Origin: Bacteroidales bacterium
GTDB lineage: Bacteria > Bacteroidota > Bacteroidia > Bacteroidales > UBA10428
Direction of reading: 5' to 3'
Length of the DNA: 64,000 bases
Assembly: GCA_035299085.1 (NCBI GenBank)
Contig: DATGXG010000019.1
Span: forward strand, 1 to 64,000
This document shows positions 45,458 to 53,934 of this stretch, piece after piece. Position numbers and translations under genes: made by a program. The stretch's first letter is position 1; every line of letters starts with the position of its first letter. Below the pieces are notes generated by a model, which saw only the letters and a program-made list of their open reading frames with translations, made no database searches and was not told the DNA's origin.

Positions 45458-45907
45458 TCAACCAAGGCTGATCACCGAGTCTTTTTCAATGTAACCGGCC
45501 AGTGATTCGTGAATGATCTGGTTCCAGCCGGCTTCAAAATTGACGCGGTTAAAATCCACATTATCCTGTGGAAACGACTCCAGTCCTTCATGTTTCAGAC
45601 TCAAACGGCTTTCCCCGTTATCATTTTCTATCGCAAAAGTGACCAGTGAATTGCCCGGGTATCCATCATACCGCCATGTATAGGAAAGTTTCCGTTCAAA
45701 AATGACCTCAGTTACCCGGCAGATGTGAAGGTATTGCCGTCCCTCTTCCGGTCCGCCATAAAACCGGAATTCAAATCCGGCATTCGGTTTGAATCCCGGA
45801 ATGTCGAAATACCACTTTTGTATTTCAGATTCGTCGGTAAGGATTTTCCACAATTTCGAAGGGTGAATAGTGAACGTCCGTTCAACAGTAACCGGTTCAG
45901 GAATCAT
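45458..45907 (-). CDS. SRPBCC / AHSA1-like START-fold protein
   Basis: 149 residues, cytosolic. N-terminal TVERTFTIHPSKLWKILTD then EIQKWYFD and GFEFRFYGG match the Activator of Hsp90 ATPase homologue 1-like (AHSA1) subfamily of the SRPBCC fold, and the C-terminal helix EAGWNQIIHESLAGYIEK is typical. Ligand unknown. Five bases separate its stop from that of the convergent GH140-like gene. Its start is an ATG preceded by A/T-rich sequence only. Confidence 0.85.
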   Translation of the reverse strand: MIPEPVTVERTFTIHPSKLWKILTDESEIQKWYFDIPGFKPNAGFEFRFYGGPEEGRQYLHICRVTEVIFERKLSYTWRYDGYPGNSLVTFAIENDNGESRLSLKHEGLESFPQDNVDFNRVNFEAGWNQIIHESLAGYIEKDSVISLG

Positions 45908-46008
45908 GATATTAAAAATTTAACAATACACCAACCGGATTATAACCGTATTGTTCAATATATCCTGAAATCGCTCAAACTCTGACAGATCGCTTTCAGG
46001 TTTTCGCT

Positions 46009-46078
46009 CACCTCTCACCTCTCATAACTCTGCCCTACTCCTTACTCCTTACTCCTTACTCCTTACTCCCTACTTCTT
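46009..46078. repeat. heptad array (TAAGGAG type) in register with the GH5 stop codon
   Basis: Ten contiguous 7-bp units on the plus strand: CACCTCT twice, CATAACT, CTGCCCT, ACTCCTT four times, ACTCCCT, ACTTCTT. On the gene strand the order is TAAGAAG (last coding bases), TAGGGAG with the stop TAG, then TAAGGAG four times, TAGGGCA, GAGTTAT and GAGAGGT twice. The array therefore extends into the last two codons. Confidence 0.92.
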
Positions 46079-47065
46079 ATACTCCCCTCTCAGCACGCTC
46101 CTTACCAATACTCCTGAAGGATTGAGCATATCAATGGGCCAGCCGCCTTTGGCATCAGCACCGGGTTTAAGAGCTGCAGAGGATTCTTTTTTATCACAGA
46201 TCGACCATGTACACCAGCTGATCTGGTTTTTGTCAAGAAAATCCCACCATTTTTCCGATTCTTCATAGTTAATAGCGCCATTACCATTGGCAAACACAGT
46301 GCCATATTCACTTACAAACAATGCCACACCATTGTCAAGCGCCTTCTGTGCTTTATCCCTCAGTTCCTGTTTGTGGGTGGATGCATAATAGTGCAGCGAA
46401 TAAGCAATGTTCTTACCTTTTATAGGATTCAATGAGGCTTCATCCACGTCCTGCGACCAGGTTTTGTTTCCGCATACGATCAGGTTATCCTTATCGTATT
46501 TACGAATAGCCTTAATAACCGCTTCATGATATGGCTTGATGGAATCGGCCCATGAAACGTTGTTCAACGGCTCATTATAAGGCTCATAAATGATATTGGG
46601 GTACTTGCCGTATTTTTGGGCTATATACGTAAAGAATTCGATGGATTTCGCCGTATGACGCTGGGCATGGTGGTCGTGCCAGTCAACAAGAATGTACATT
46701 CCCAGTTTTATTGCAGCAGTCACTGCAGAATCGACCTTAGCTCTTTCCCTGTCGGGATTGGTAAGGTACCCGCCGTATTCAACAGCCATAGCAGCACGGG
46801 TAAGCGTACATTTCCAGTCGTCACGCAGCCATTTGATGCAGCTGTAATTGTAATATTTACCTATTTCCTGGCTCCAGAAAAGAGACATTCCTTTAAGCTG
46901 AACAGGATTACCGTTTTTATCCACCACCTTATTGCCTTTTACACCAAGATGGCCGTATTTTTCAACGGCAGTTTGAGCCAGCACACCGTTATGATCCATA
47001 AGGAAAAAGAATGCGGCAAGGATTGAAATAATGCAGGCTTTCTGCAGGAATTGCGGGGTTTTCAT
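46070..47065 (-). CDS. secreted GH5 endoglucanase-type enzyme
   Basis: 331 residues from the ATG at 47065, which starts a signal peptide (MKTPQFLQKACIIS, cleavage near VLAQ31); the longer frame to 47104 adds 13 unlikely residues. Single GH5 domain, subfamily 2-like: acid/base E165 in YEPYNEPLNN, nucleophile E253 in ALFVSEYGTVF, plus VDWHDHHAQRH near 127-137 and GMSLFWSQ near 59-66. It should hydrolyse beta-1,4-glucan internally. No carbohydrate-binding or sorting domain. The last codons and TAG stop overlap a heptad array, and the C-terminal YKK may be repeat-derived. Confidence 0.92.
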   Translation of the reverse strand: MKTPQFLQKACIISILAAFFFLMDHNGVLAQTAVEKYGHLGVKGNKVVDKNGNPVQLKGMSLFWSQEIGKYYNYSCIKWLRDDWKCTLTRAAMAVEYGGYLTNPDRERAKVDSAVTAAIKLGMYILVDWHDHHAQRHTAKSIEFFTYIAQKYGKYPNIIYEPYNEPLNNVSWADSIKPYHEAVIKAIRKYDKDNLIVCGNKTWSQDVDEASLNPIKGKNIAYSLHYYASTHKQELRDKAQKALDNGVALFVSEYGTVFANGNGAINYEESEKWWDFLDKNQISWCTWSICDKKESSAALKPGADAKGGWPIDMLNPSGVLVRSVLRGEYKK

Positions 47066-47124
47066 ATTGTGAGTATTTGAAATTTTGTAATTCAAATATA
47101 ACAAATCCCTGCAAAACCGGGTGA

Positions 47125-48546
47125 TTAAACTTTAGTCATGGCCGGCTGGTTTGCATTTACAACCGTCCTACTCATTTCTTCCTTTGCTATCCTTATCATT
47201 ATTTCAGCACACCGATCAACATCTTCCGTTGTGGTTTGCCATGAAGAAATGCTGATCCTCATAGCCGACTGGTTGTGCCATTTGGTACCTCCGCACCAGC
47301 ATGTGCCTTCTTCCTGTATTCTACGAATAATCCGTGAATTATCTTCATCGTTACCAAAGGATACCATCACCTGGTTAAGGACTACGTCATTCAGTATTTC
47401 AAACCCTGCGTTTTTCAGTTTTTCAGCAAACAGGACTGCTGCATCGCAACTGCTTCTGATCAAATCAGCCACTCCTTTTTTACCCAATCCTCGTAATGCA
47501 GCCCAAATTTCAGTTCCACGGGCACGCCTCGACATTTCAGGAACGAAAATCGAAGGATCCCTGCTTCCATCCTGGATGAGGTATGAGGCATTCTGGGTCA
47601 TGGCAGCTGTAAGCGATTTTGTATCTTTAACAAAAGCCAGTCCGCTGTCATAAGGTGTATTCAGCCATTTGTGGGCGTCTGTAGCCCATGAATCCGCTTT
47701 TTCCAGGCCAGCAGTGAGGTTTCCCTTCTCCGGAAGAGTCAGTGCCCACAGCCCGAAAGCCCCGTCAACATGCACCCAGGCATCATACTGATGAGCAAGG
47801 TCGCAGATCTGGCCGGCAGGATCAAACGCTCCTGTGTGTATATTTCCCGCCTGCAGGCAAACTATTGCAGGACCATGAAGTTTCGGAAAACAGTCGGGTC
47901 GCATTCTTCCCTGGCTGTCACAGGGAACCCTGACAACCCTGTTTCTTCCCAGTCCAAGGTGACTCAGCGCCTTAAACAGGCTCACATGCGCTTCTTCGCC
48001 TACTACTACAGTCAATGGAGGAGCTCCGTATAATCCGTTTTCCTCCACATTCCACCCTTCCCTTGCCAGAACAGCATGCCGTGCTGCAGCCAGGGCGGTG
48101 AAATTAGCCATGGTGGCACCGGTAACAAATCCCACTTCGGTTTCCTTTGGCAAATGAAGTAAATCAATGAGCCATTTCCTGCTAACCCTTTCGAGAGCAG
48201 AGGAAACAGGGGATAAAATCTCAAGACCTGCATTCTGATCCCATACTCCCGCCATTAAATTTGCTCCCAGGGCAGCAGGAAGTGTTCCCCCGACAACAAA
48301 ACCAAAAAAACGACCACCGGTATTGAGCATCGTTGCAGGGGATCCCAGCGAATGGAGTTCCTTCAGCACATCGTGTGCATCAAGCGGATCATTTTGAAGT
48401 TCTGCATCCAGCTTAGACAGATTTTTCAATGCTTCAGCACCCGGAGCTACGCTCCTGGAACCGGCTGTTTTAATATAGTCTTTTGCATTTTCAGAAAACA
48501 AATCGATTATTTCTGAATACTTCCGGATTACCTGTTCCTTTTTCAT
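47125..48546 (-). CDS. PLP-dependent group II amino acid decarboxylase
   Basis: 473 residues, cytosolic. Type I fold: GATMANFTAL near 143-152 binds the phosphate, D261 in VHVDGAFGLW pairs with the PLP pyridine nitrogen, and K293 in TDAHKWLNTPYD forms the Schiff base. WDQNAGLEILSPV near 102-114 and the C-terminal SAMRISISSWQTT are typical of the aromatic-L-amino-acid/glutamate decarboxylase group. Substrate could be tyrosine, tryptophan, phenylalanine, histidine, aspartate or glutamate; nothing nearby settles it. Divergent from nothing; sits 59 bases upstream of the GH5 gene on the same strand. Confidence 0.9.
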   Translation of the reverse strand: MKKEQVIRKYSEIIDLFSENAKDYIKTAGSRSVAPGAEALKNLSKLDAELQNDPLDAHDVLKELHSLGSPATMLNTGGRFFGFVVGGTLPAALGANLMAGVWDQNAGLEILSPVSSALERVSRKWLIDLLHLPKETEVGFVTGATMANFTALAAARHAVLAREGWNVEENGLYGAPPLTVVVGEEAHVSLFKALSHLGLGRNRVVRVPCDSQGRMRPDCFPKLHGPAIVCLQAGNIHTGAFDPAGQICDLAHQYDAWVHVDGAFGLWALTLPEKGNLTAGLEKADSWATDAHKWLNTPYDSGLAFVKDTKSLTAAMTQNASYLIQDGSRDPSIFVPEMSRRARGTEIWAALRGLGKKGVADLIRSSCDAAVLFAEKLKNAGFEILNDVVLNQVMVSFGNDEDNSRIIRRIQEEGTCWCGGTKWHNQSAMRISISSWQTTTEDVDRCAEIMIRIAKEEMSRTVVNANQPAMTKV

Positions 48547-48761
48547 ATAAGTTGATTTGGTTTAACGGCCATTTGAAAATTCAAAAAGGATAACAATTGA
48601 GACTAAAAAAGGTCGGAAGTTGTTACTATTGTTAAACACAAGGCACCGTAAAGCCTTAGGCTTTGCCCATAGCCGTCAACACTCGCACATGTCAAATCCA
48701 ACCGCTAACGCGAGTAGCATTATAATCACCTGTTTTCCAAATAGTACCAACTTTAATGCTT
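48547..48761. other. intergenic segment with decayed palindromes
   Basis: AAAGCC-TTA-GGCTTT at 48650-48664 is a small palindrome and CCAACCGCTAACGCGAG near 48699-48715 is a decayed form of the CAACCGCTAACGCGGTTG unit seen intact at 61955. The rest (48547-48640) is A/T-rich and presumably carries the promoter of the decarboxylase gene. No gene seen. Confidence 0.6.
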
Positions 48762-49919
48762 TCAGCGAATTACTATTTTTCCGCTGAAAACATCATTCCC
48801 CATATGCAATTGATACAGGTATAATCCGTGCGATAAATACGAAACCGGAATGGAATAACCGGAAGTAACCAGCTGCTGCAACATTCTTTTCCCATTCAGA
48901 TCATATAGCTCAAAAATCGCCGGTGTAGTTGAATCTGTTAATTTAATCTGAATGCATTCACTGGCAGGGTTTGGGAAAACAATCAAACCGGAATTCACAA
49001 CGTTGTTGTTTTTGGTGGATTCACCTTCATAGTAGTTTTGATCCTGAAAAACCGGCACCCATTTATCCAGGCTGGTATCCCAACTAAACCATGTGCTCAA
49101 TACTGTTTTGCCATTGGTGCCGGGTATATATTCTGTCCGTGCGACTTCCTGCCAATCCCCGTCAATCCATTTGTAGGTTGTCAGTGAAGTTCTGAATCCG
49201 TTTTCATCAAATTCGCTGTGGTCAATAAATTCTGTTTCCCCATAATTATGATAGGCAATAAGGGTATCATTCCCATTCTCATCATAATAATAATCATATG
49301 TATACCAACTCTCCCAATTGCTACCGGATGTGTTCCATTTGAAGTATTCGCCTGTTGAATCTTTGCCCGAACTGTTCATCTTCATTCTGCACAGATAACT
49401 GGAATCCCATGCAGAAGCCTGTGCATTCCAGTTAAATGTAATATACGTGATCTCATCTCCGGATTCATTATAATCATACTCACCTTTCATGGCATGATAC
49501 CATTCATGATTTGCCGGATCCCAGCTATCATAAACCCAACTGTAAATGGCATTATTAATATATAACCGGGTATAATTCGATACCGTATCCCACTTGTCTG
49601 TGGCCGGATTGAGCGCGAAACGGAATTCCGATGTCATATTTCCATTCGCATCATAGCTATGATATGTATGAATCATTTGTTGCCAGGATATGGCTACAGT
49701 ATCCCAATAAAATTGCATCGTTTCGGTCTTTCTTCCATTCTCATCATATGAAAATACCAGTTTGGAAGAAGGCATCCAGGTATTTTGTTTCTGAACGCGT
49801 GATATAGTGCTGTCCGGATTGTCATTAGATTCATTTGCAGTTTTGTAAGGAGAGAGGGTCTGTGTCTTTACCGGAAATGAAAGCAACAGAAGTACAGAAA
49901 AAAGGATTATTGGTTTCAT
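48762..49919 (-). CDS. YD-like repeat protein with T9SS sorting domain (paralogue 3 of 3)
   Basis: 385 residues. Signal peptide (1-19, FPVKTQ; compare YPAKTQ in paralogue 2), then about eight units with the same layout as paralogue 2: KLVFSYDENGRKTETMQFYWDT, KGEYDYNESGDEITYITFNWN, YDYYYDENGNDTLIAYHNYG, and a T9SS sorting domain (VFPNPASECIQI to FSGKIVIR). Regularly spaced SYDENG or YDENGN turns and FxWDT phrases define the unit. Secreted and cell-surface anchored; ligand unknown. Stop TGA, no attached heptad array. Confidence 0.82.
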   Translation of the reverse strand: MKPIILFSVLLLLSFPVKTQTLSPYKTANESNDNPDSTISRVQKQNTWMPSSKLVFSYDENGRKTETMQFYWDTVAISWQQMIHTYHSYDANGNMTSEFRFALNPATDKWDTVSNYTRLYINNAIYSWVYDSWDPANHEWYHAMKGEYDYNESGDEITYITFNWNAQASAWDSSYLCRMKMNSSGKDSTGEYFKWNTSGSNWESWYTYDYYYDENGNDTLIAYHNYGETEFIDHSEFDENGFRTSLTTYKWIDGDWQEVARTEYIPGTNGKTVLSTWFSWDTSLDKWVPVFQDQNYYEGESTKNNNVVNSGLIVFPNPASECIQIKLTDSTTPAIFELYDLNGKRMLQQLVTSGYSIPVSYLSHGLYLYQLHMGNDVFSGKIVIR

Positions 49920-49957
49920 AGTTTTTGAGATATGGGGATTTAAAAATATAAAAATTT

Positions 49958-50791
49958 TTAAAGCTCCCCACTTTCAAATCTCTCAATCATTTCACCTGCA
50001 ATACTAATTTCCGAAGGAGAATGCTGCGGCAGTGAACCGCGTTCAAACCACGCCGCGCCGGCGATCTCTTTTTCATCAATAGTTATAGGCCGGGTATCGT
50101 CAGCCTCTGCAATAAAACCAATCATCATGGAACCCGATAACGGCCATGGCTGGCTTTTGTAATACCGGATATTGAACACATCAATCCCGACTTCCTCCTT
50201 TACTTCCCTTACAACCGTTTCTTCTAGCGATTCGCCAATATCGGCATACCCGGCTATAAGCGAATAGAACCCTCCCCTGAAATTTACTCCTTTAGCTAAC
50301 AGTATTTTATTTCCACAAATTATGGCCACTATGATCGCGGGTGATATCCGCGGGTAAACTGTATTTTTACATTCAGTGCAAACCAGTGCTCTTTCATCGG
50401 TTTTATGCGACATAGAAGATCCGCATTTCCCGCAAAATTGGTTTTGATCGTACCAGTGCATAATTTGATGCGCCACAAGTGAAGCCCATGCAATTTCTTT
50501 TTGCCGGGCTGTACGAAAGAATGTCATTTCATAGAAAACAAAACTTTCATCCTCCGGCAATACAGAATCCCCGGCCAGGTAGCACCTCGAGTTGTCAAGT
50601 GAAAATAAATATACAGCGGATTCTAAGGTACCCTTGAAATATTTTTTGGTGGGTATCTCCAACTCATCGCCGGTTTGTCTCAGCAAAATTTTATCATTTC
50701 TGAAAACGAATATAAAATCATTGTCATTGGTTGCAATTGCAGCTTCTGTGAATCGGTTGTTTAAAAAATGCGGGTAGATGTCCTGGATCAT
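49958..50791 (-). CDS. nudC: NAD(+) diphosphatase (NudC family)
   Basis: 277 residues. N-terminal NUDIX-like domain (about 1-110), zinc ribbon with Cys120, Cys123, Cys138 and Cys141 (FCGKCG, VCTECK), then the catalytic Nudix domain with box at 181-203 (GYADIGESLEETVVREVKEEV plus G) and the NudC hallmark SQPWPLSGSMM at 213-223. These enzymes cleave NADH to NMNH and AMP and can remove NAD caps from RNA. Length and motif order are normal. It is divergent from the M3 peptidase gene, with about 140 bases between their starts. Confidence 0.96.
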   Translation of the reverse strand: MIQDIYPHFLNNRFTEAAIATNDNDFIFVFRNDKILLRQTGDELEIPTKKYFKGTLESAVYLFSLDNSRCYLAGDSVLPEDESFVFYEMTFFRTARQKEIAWASLVAHQIMHWYDQNQFCGKCGSSMSHKTDERALVCTECKNTVYPRISPAIIVAIICGNKILLAKGVNFRGGFYSLIAGYADIGESLEETVVREVKEEVGIDVFNIRYYKSQPWPLSGSMMIGFIAEADDTRPITIDEKEIAGAAWFERGSLPQHSPSEISIAGEMIERFESGEL

Positions 50792-50935
50792 GTATTGATG
50801 CTTTCAGTTTTTACAAAATTAATATCTTCCTCTTTTTAAGCTATTTTTCATGTACAGAACAATTTCAACAAACAGAGGTTATTTAGATATTTATTGCAAT
50901 TTTGTGGTATTCAAACATCATTCAAATCCGAATTT

Positions 50936-52810
50936 ATGCAAAGGAATATTACGGGCATTGCCCTCGGTGCATTGCTAATTGTATCAGTTTCCCTGTCGGG
51001 CCAGACCAGGGAAAGAAGTAAGATCGATCCGAAATACACCTGGAACCTGGCTGAGATTTATCCTACCGAAGCGGCATGGACAGCAGCCAAGGATGAAGTG
51101 GTAAGTAAAATCCCTGTTTTAAAGTCTTATAAGGGAAAGCTGGGTTCATCCTCTCAAACCCTGCTCGAATTCATGAATACCTATTTCGATTTCTATAAGT
51201 TATATAACCGGGTATATTCGTATGCATCCATGAAATCGGATGAGGATCTTGGCAACAACAATTATCAGTCGATGATCCAGATTATGCGCCAGGTAGATCC
51301 CCTGATCGGGGCAGCCACAGCCTATTCAAGGCCTGAACTACTCTCCGTCGGAAAGGAAAAAATTGACAGGTTTGTTGCTGAAAATAAAGGATTAGCTGTT
51401 TACCGGATGTACTTTGATGACCTTTTCAGACAGCAGAAACATATGCTGTCAGAACCTGAGGAAAAAATCCTAGCTCAGGCTTCGGCAGTACTTAGCGCAC
51501 CACAAAGCATTTTCAGCGTATTCATTAACAATGACCTTCCATATCCCGAAGCGATACTGTCAACAGGTGACACGGTGCTTGTCAATATTGCCGGATATAA
51601 CAAATACAGGGCATCGCCGGTACGATCCGACCGGGAACTGGTTTTCAGAACTTTCTGGTCGACTATGCAGAAATTTGAATCCACGTTTTCAGAGCAATTG
51701 CTCGGCGGTGTTAATGCCAATATTTTCATGGCCCGTTCCCGCAATTATGAAACAGCCCTGGAAGCCGCAGTAGACCGTTATAATATACCACCGACCGTTT
51801 ACCGGAAACTTATTGAAAACGTAAATAAGAACCTGCCTGTTTTCTACCGTTACCTTGAACTGCGGAAACGGCTTCTGGGCGTTGACACGTTGAAATACTC
51901 GGACATTTACGCCCCGGTTGTGGGCAAAATTAACCTCGAATACAGTTTCGACCAGGCAAAGGATCTTATCGTAAAATCGCTCTCGCCATTGGGACCGGAT
52001 TATCAATCTATAATCGCAAAAGCGTTTAATGAACGATGGCTCGACGTGTATCCTACCCCGGGTAAAAGATCAGGCGCTTATTCAAACGGATCGGTGTATG
52101 ACGTGCATCCTTATATGCTGCTTAACTTTAACGGGCAATATACCGATGTAAGCACAACGGCACATGAACTGGGCCACACCATGCAGAGTTACCTGTCGAA
52201 TAAAAACCAGCCTTACCCGCTTGCCGATTACCCGATTTTTACTGCCGAAGTCGCCTCCACATTCAACGAGGTCCTTTTGAATGATTACCTGGTTAAGAAC
52301 ATCACGGATGACAATACCCGCCTTGCTTTGCTGATGAGCAACCTCGACAATTTCAAGAGCACCCTGTTCAGGCAGACCCAGTTTGCCGAATTTGAGCTGG
52401 CTATCCATGAGCTTGCTGAAGCCGGCAAGCCATTGACAAGTGATGTGCTGAATGATACATATGGTGCGATTATCCGAAAGTATTACGGTCACGATAAAGG
52501 TATCTGCATCATCGATAAACTTTATAATAACGAATGGTCATTCATTCCTCATTTCTACTATAATTTTTATGTTTACCAGTATGCCACTTCATTCACCGCG
52601 TCAACAGCCCTGGCAGGAAATGTAATTAATGGCGACAAGGCAAGCACTCAGAAATACCTGGCTTTCTTATCGGCAGGCGGATCGAAATACCCGATTGACC
52701 TGTTAAAGGACGCCGGTGTGGATATGACAACCGATATCCCATTCTCCAAAACCATTGAAATGATGAATAAAACAATGGATGAGGTGGAGAAGATACTGGA
52801 TAAGAAGTAG
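50936..52810 (+). CDS. pepF: oligoendopeptidase F-like M3 metallopeptidase, exported
   Basis: 624 residues from the ATG at 50936; the in-frame start at 50894 would add 14 residues before the signal peptide. A signal peptide (about 1-23, SLSGQ) is unusual for PepF, which is normally cytosolic, but common in Bacteroidota homologues. The zinc motif H410-E411-x-x-H414 is in TTAHELGHTMQSYL, and the third ligand is in FTAEVASTFNEVLLND. The N-terminal helical region and the YTDVSTTAHELGHT context fit M3B oligoendopeptidase F, which trims peptides of about 6-18 residues. The stop TAG begins a heptad run (TAGAAAT, CAGTATT, CGGTATT, CCGTAAT, CGGTATT). Confidence 0.9.
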   Translation: MQRNITGIALGALLIVSVSLSGQTRERSKIDPKYTWNLAEIYPTEAAWTAAKDEVVSKIPVLKSYKGKLGSSSQTLLEFMNTYFDFYKLYNRVYSYASMKSDEDLGNNNYQSMIQIMRQVDPLIGAATAYSRPELLSVGKEKIDRFVAENKGLAVYRMYFDDLFRQQKHMLSEPEEKILAQASAVLSAPQSIFSVFINNDLPYPEAILSTGDTVLVNIAGYNKYRASPVRSDRELVFRTFWSTMQKFESTFSEQLLGGVNANIFMARSRNYETALEAAVDRYNIPPTVYRKLIENVNKNLPVFYRYLELRKRLLGVDTLKYSDIYAPVVGKINLEYSFDQAKDLIVKSLSPLGPDYQSIIAKAFNERWLDVYPTPGKRSGAYSNGSVYDVHPYMLLNFNGQYTDVSTTAHELGHTMQSYLSNKNQPYPLADYPIFTAEVASTFNEVLLNDYLVKNITDDNTRLALLMSNLDNFKSTLFRQTQFAEFELAIHELAEAGKPLTSDVLNDTYGAIIRKYYGHDKGICIIDKLYNNEWSFIPHFYYNFYVYQYATSFTASTALAGNVINGDKASTQKYLAFLSAGGSKYPIDLLKDAGVDMTTDIPFSKTIEMMNKTMDEVEKILDKK

Positions 52811-53039
52811 AAATCAGTATTCGGTATTCCGTAATCGGTATTTTCAGTTCGGCTTAGGCTGTGCCAGGCGAAGGCTGTGACTTCGTCTCAGTTCGGCTAA
52901 GGCTCTGCCTTAGTCGATTTTATCTATGCAGGCTATGCCTGCATCAAGTATAAAAGCCAGGCTGAGCCTGGCAGGATATGTTCGACTAAGGCAGAGCCTT
53001 AGCCGAACCAGGTCTGAACGAAATCTCCGCTCAGAATGA
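52811..53039. repeat. multi-hairpin element with perfect 27-bp inverted repeat, between two stop codons
   Basis: Five heptads (52815-52849: CAGTATT, CGGTATT, CCGTAAT, CGGTATT, TTCAGTT) follow the peptidase stop. Then GTTCGGCTAAGGC-TCT-GCCTTAGTCGA (52891-52917) is repeated in perfect inverted form at 52982-53008; each copy is itself a hairpin. Two further palindromes, GCAGGCTATGCCTGC (52928-52942) and CCAGGCTGAGCCTGG (52957-52971), lie between. The right edge (ATCTCCGCTCAGAATGA) is the widely dispersed TCATTCTGAGCGGAG motif, which abuts the TAG of the lipoprotein gene at 53040. Confidence 0.88.
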
Positions 53040-53492
53040 CTACTGCTTTACGTATACCTCAATATTCAGCCGGTTCACGCCTTTTTCAGGAATGACTTCC
53101 ATACCTTTCTGAATGAGGGTATCGTTTTTAACGGTCACAACGAAGGAGAAATCATGCCCTTCCCAGCCCCTGTCGTTGCAATACTCGAGATGTTCGGTAT
53201 ACAGGCTGTCCTTTAGAGTATAAGCACCTCCGCCTGCCACAAAAACAGCTGATGAATCGGCCCCATGGTTCAGATCGTGCTGCAGGAAAGCAAAGTGATC
53301 ATCATTGATAATCTTAATGAATGATACGCCGGTTGTATATTGAGTCACCGTTGTATCACCGTTTTCAATGAGTGTGCCGGATAACAGTTTCCAGGTGCCG
53401 TTAAGGACTGAAGTCTGTTTAGTTGATTCAGATTTGGGGTCGCAGGATACAAGGATCAGGCAGCATGCAAGAAATGACAATACGGTTTTCAT
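53040..53492 (-). CDS. lipoprotein of unknown function
   Basis: 150 residues from the ATG at 53492. The start MKTVLSFLACCLILVSC gives a clear lipobox (LVSC, Cys17). The mature region has ten or so beta strands with LNGTWKLLSGTLIENGDT near 31-48, a lipocalin-like opening similar to other small Bacteroidota lipoproteins, and no recognisable enzyme motif. It lies just downstream, on the same strand, of the small membrane protein and sigma factor genes (41 bases), so may belong to that unit. The stop TAG is followed directly by a TCATTCTGAGCGG motif. Confidence 0.74.
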   Translation of the reverse strand: MKTVLSFLACCLILVSCDPKSESTKQTSVLNGTWKLLSGTLIENGDTTVTQYTTGVSFIKIINDDHFAFLQHDLNHGADSSAVFVAGGGAYTLKDSLYTEHLEYCNDRGWEGHDFSFVVTVKNDTLIQKGMEVIPEKGVNRLNIEVYVKQ

Positions 53493-53532
53493 GGCTCGGG
53501 TTTTTTGTGAAAATAGGAATAAAACCAATGTC

Positions 53533-53925
53533 TTATCCTATCCGGCTCAACTTTGTATTCAATCCGTTGCTTTTAATCCGGTTGATATATTTGAATATCA
53601 ACTGATCGAATAAAACAATAACAAATACGGATGCCAGCAATACTACAATCAGCTGCTTGTATTTCATGCCGAAGCCAATGATTTGCTTCACCAGTTGGTT
53701 TTGTCCCATCCAATACAGAACACCAGTTAGTATTCCCAGGCTTCCTGCCACAATACCTGTTTTTGCTGACAATTCAATCACAAGTTCACGCCACATCAAC
53801 CTTCTTTCAATTTTCCTGATTGTGGCTTCAGCCAGGGAAGAAGGAATTTTATAACCGGGATCCGATCCCAGTGCTTCCCTGATCAGGGCATTCATTTCAG
53901 TGTTTGAATACGGTTCGGTTTTCAT
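53533..53925 (-). CDS. small membrane protein, probable partner of the ECF sigma factor
   Basis: 130 residues. A soluble N-terminal part (1-45, with IREALGSDPGYKIPSSLAEATIRKIERR) precedes two helices (about 53-72 and 86-108). Located nine bases after the sigma factor stop on the same strand, it is placed and sized like an anti-sigma factor, but it lacks an obvious zinc-binding HxxxCxxC motif and has two membrane segments, so the role is inferred from position only. It could equally be an unrelated small membrane protein. Confidence 0.62.
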   Translation of the reverse strand: MKTEPYSNTEMNALIREALGSDPGYKIPSSLAEATIRKIERRLMWRELVIELSAKTGIVAGSLGILTGVLYWMGQNQLVKQIIGFGMKYKQLIVVLLASVFVIVLFDQLIFKYINRIKSNGLNTKLSRIG

Positions 53926-53934
53926 ATTCTTTCC

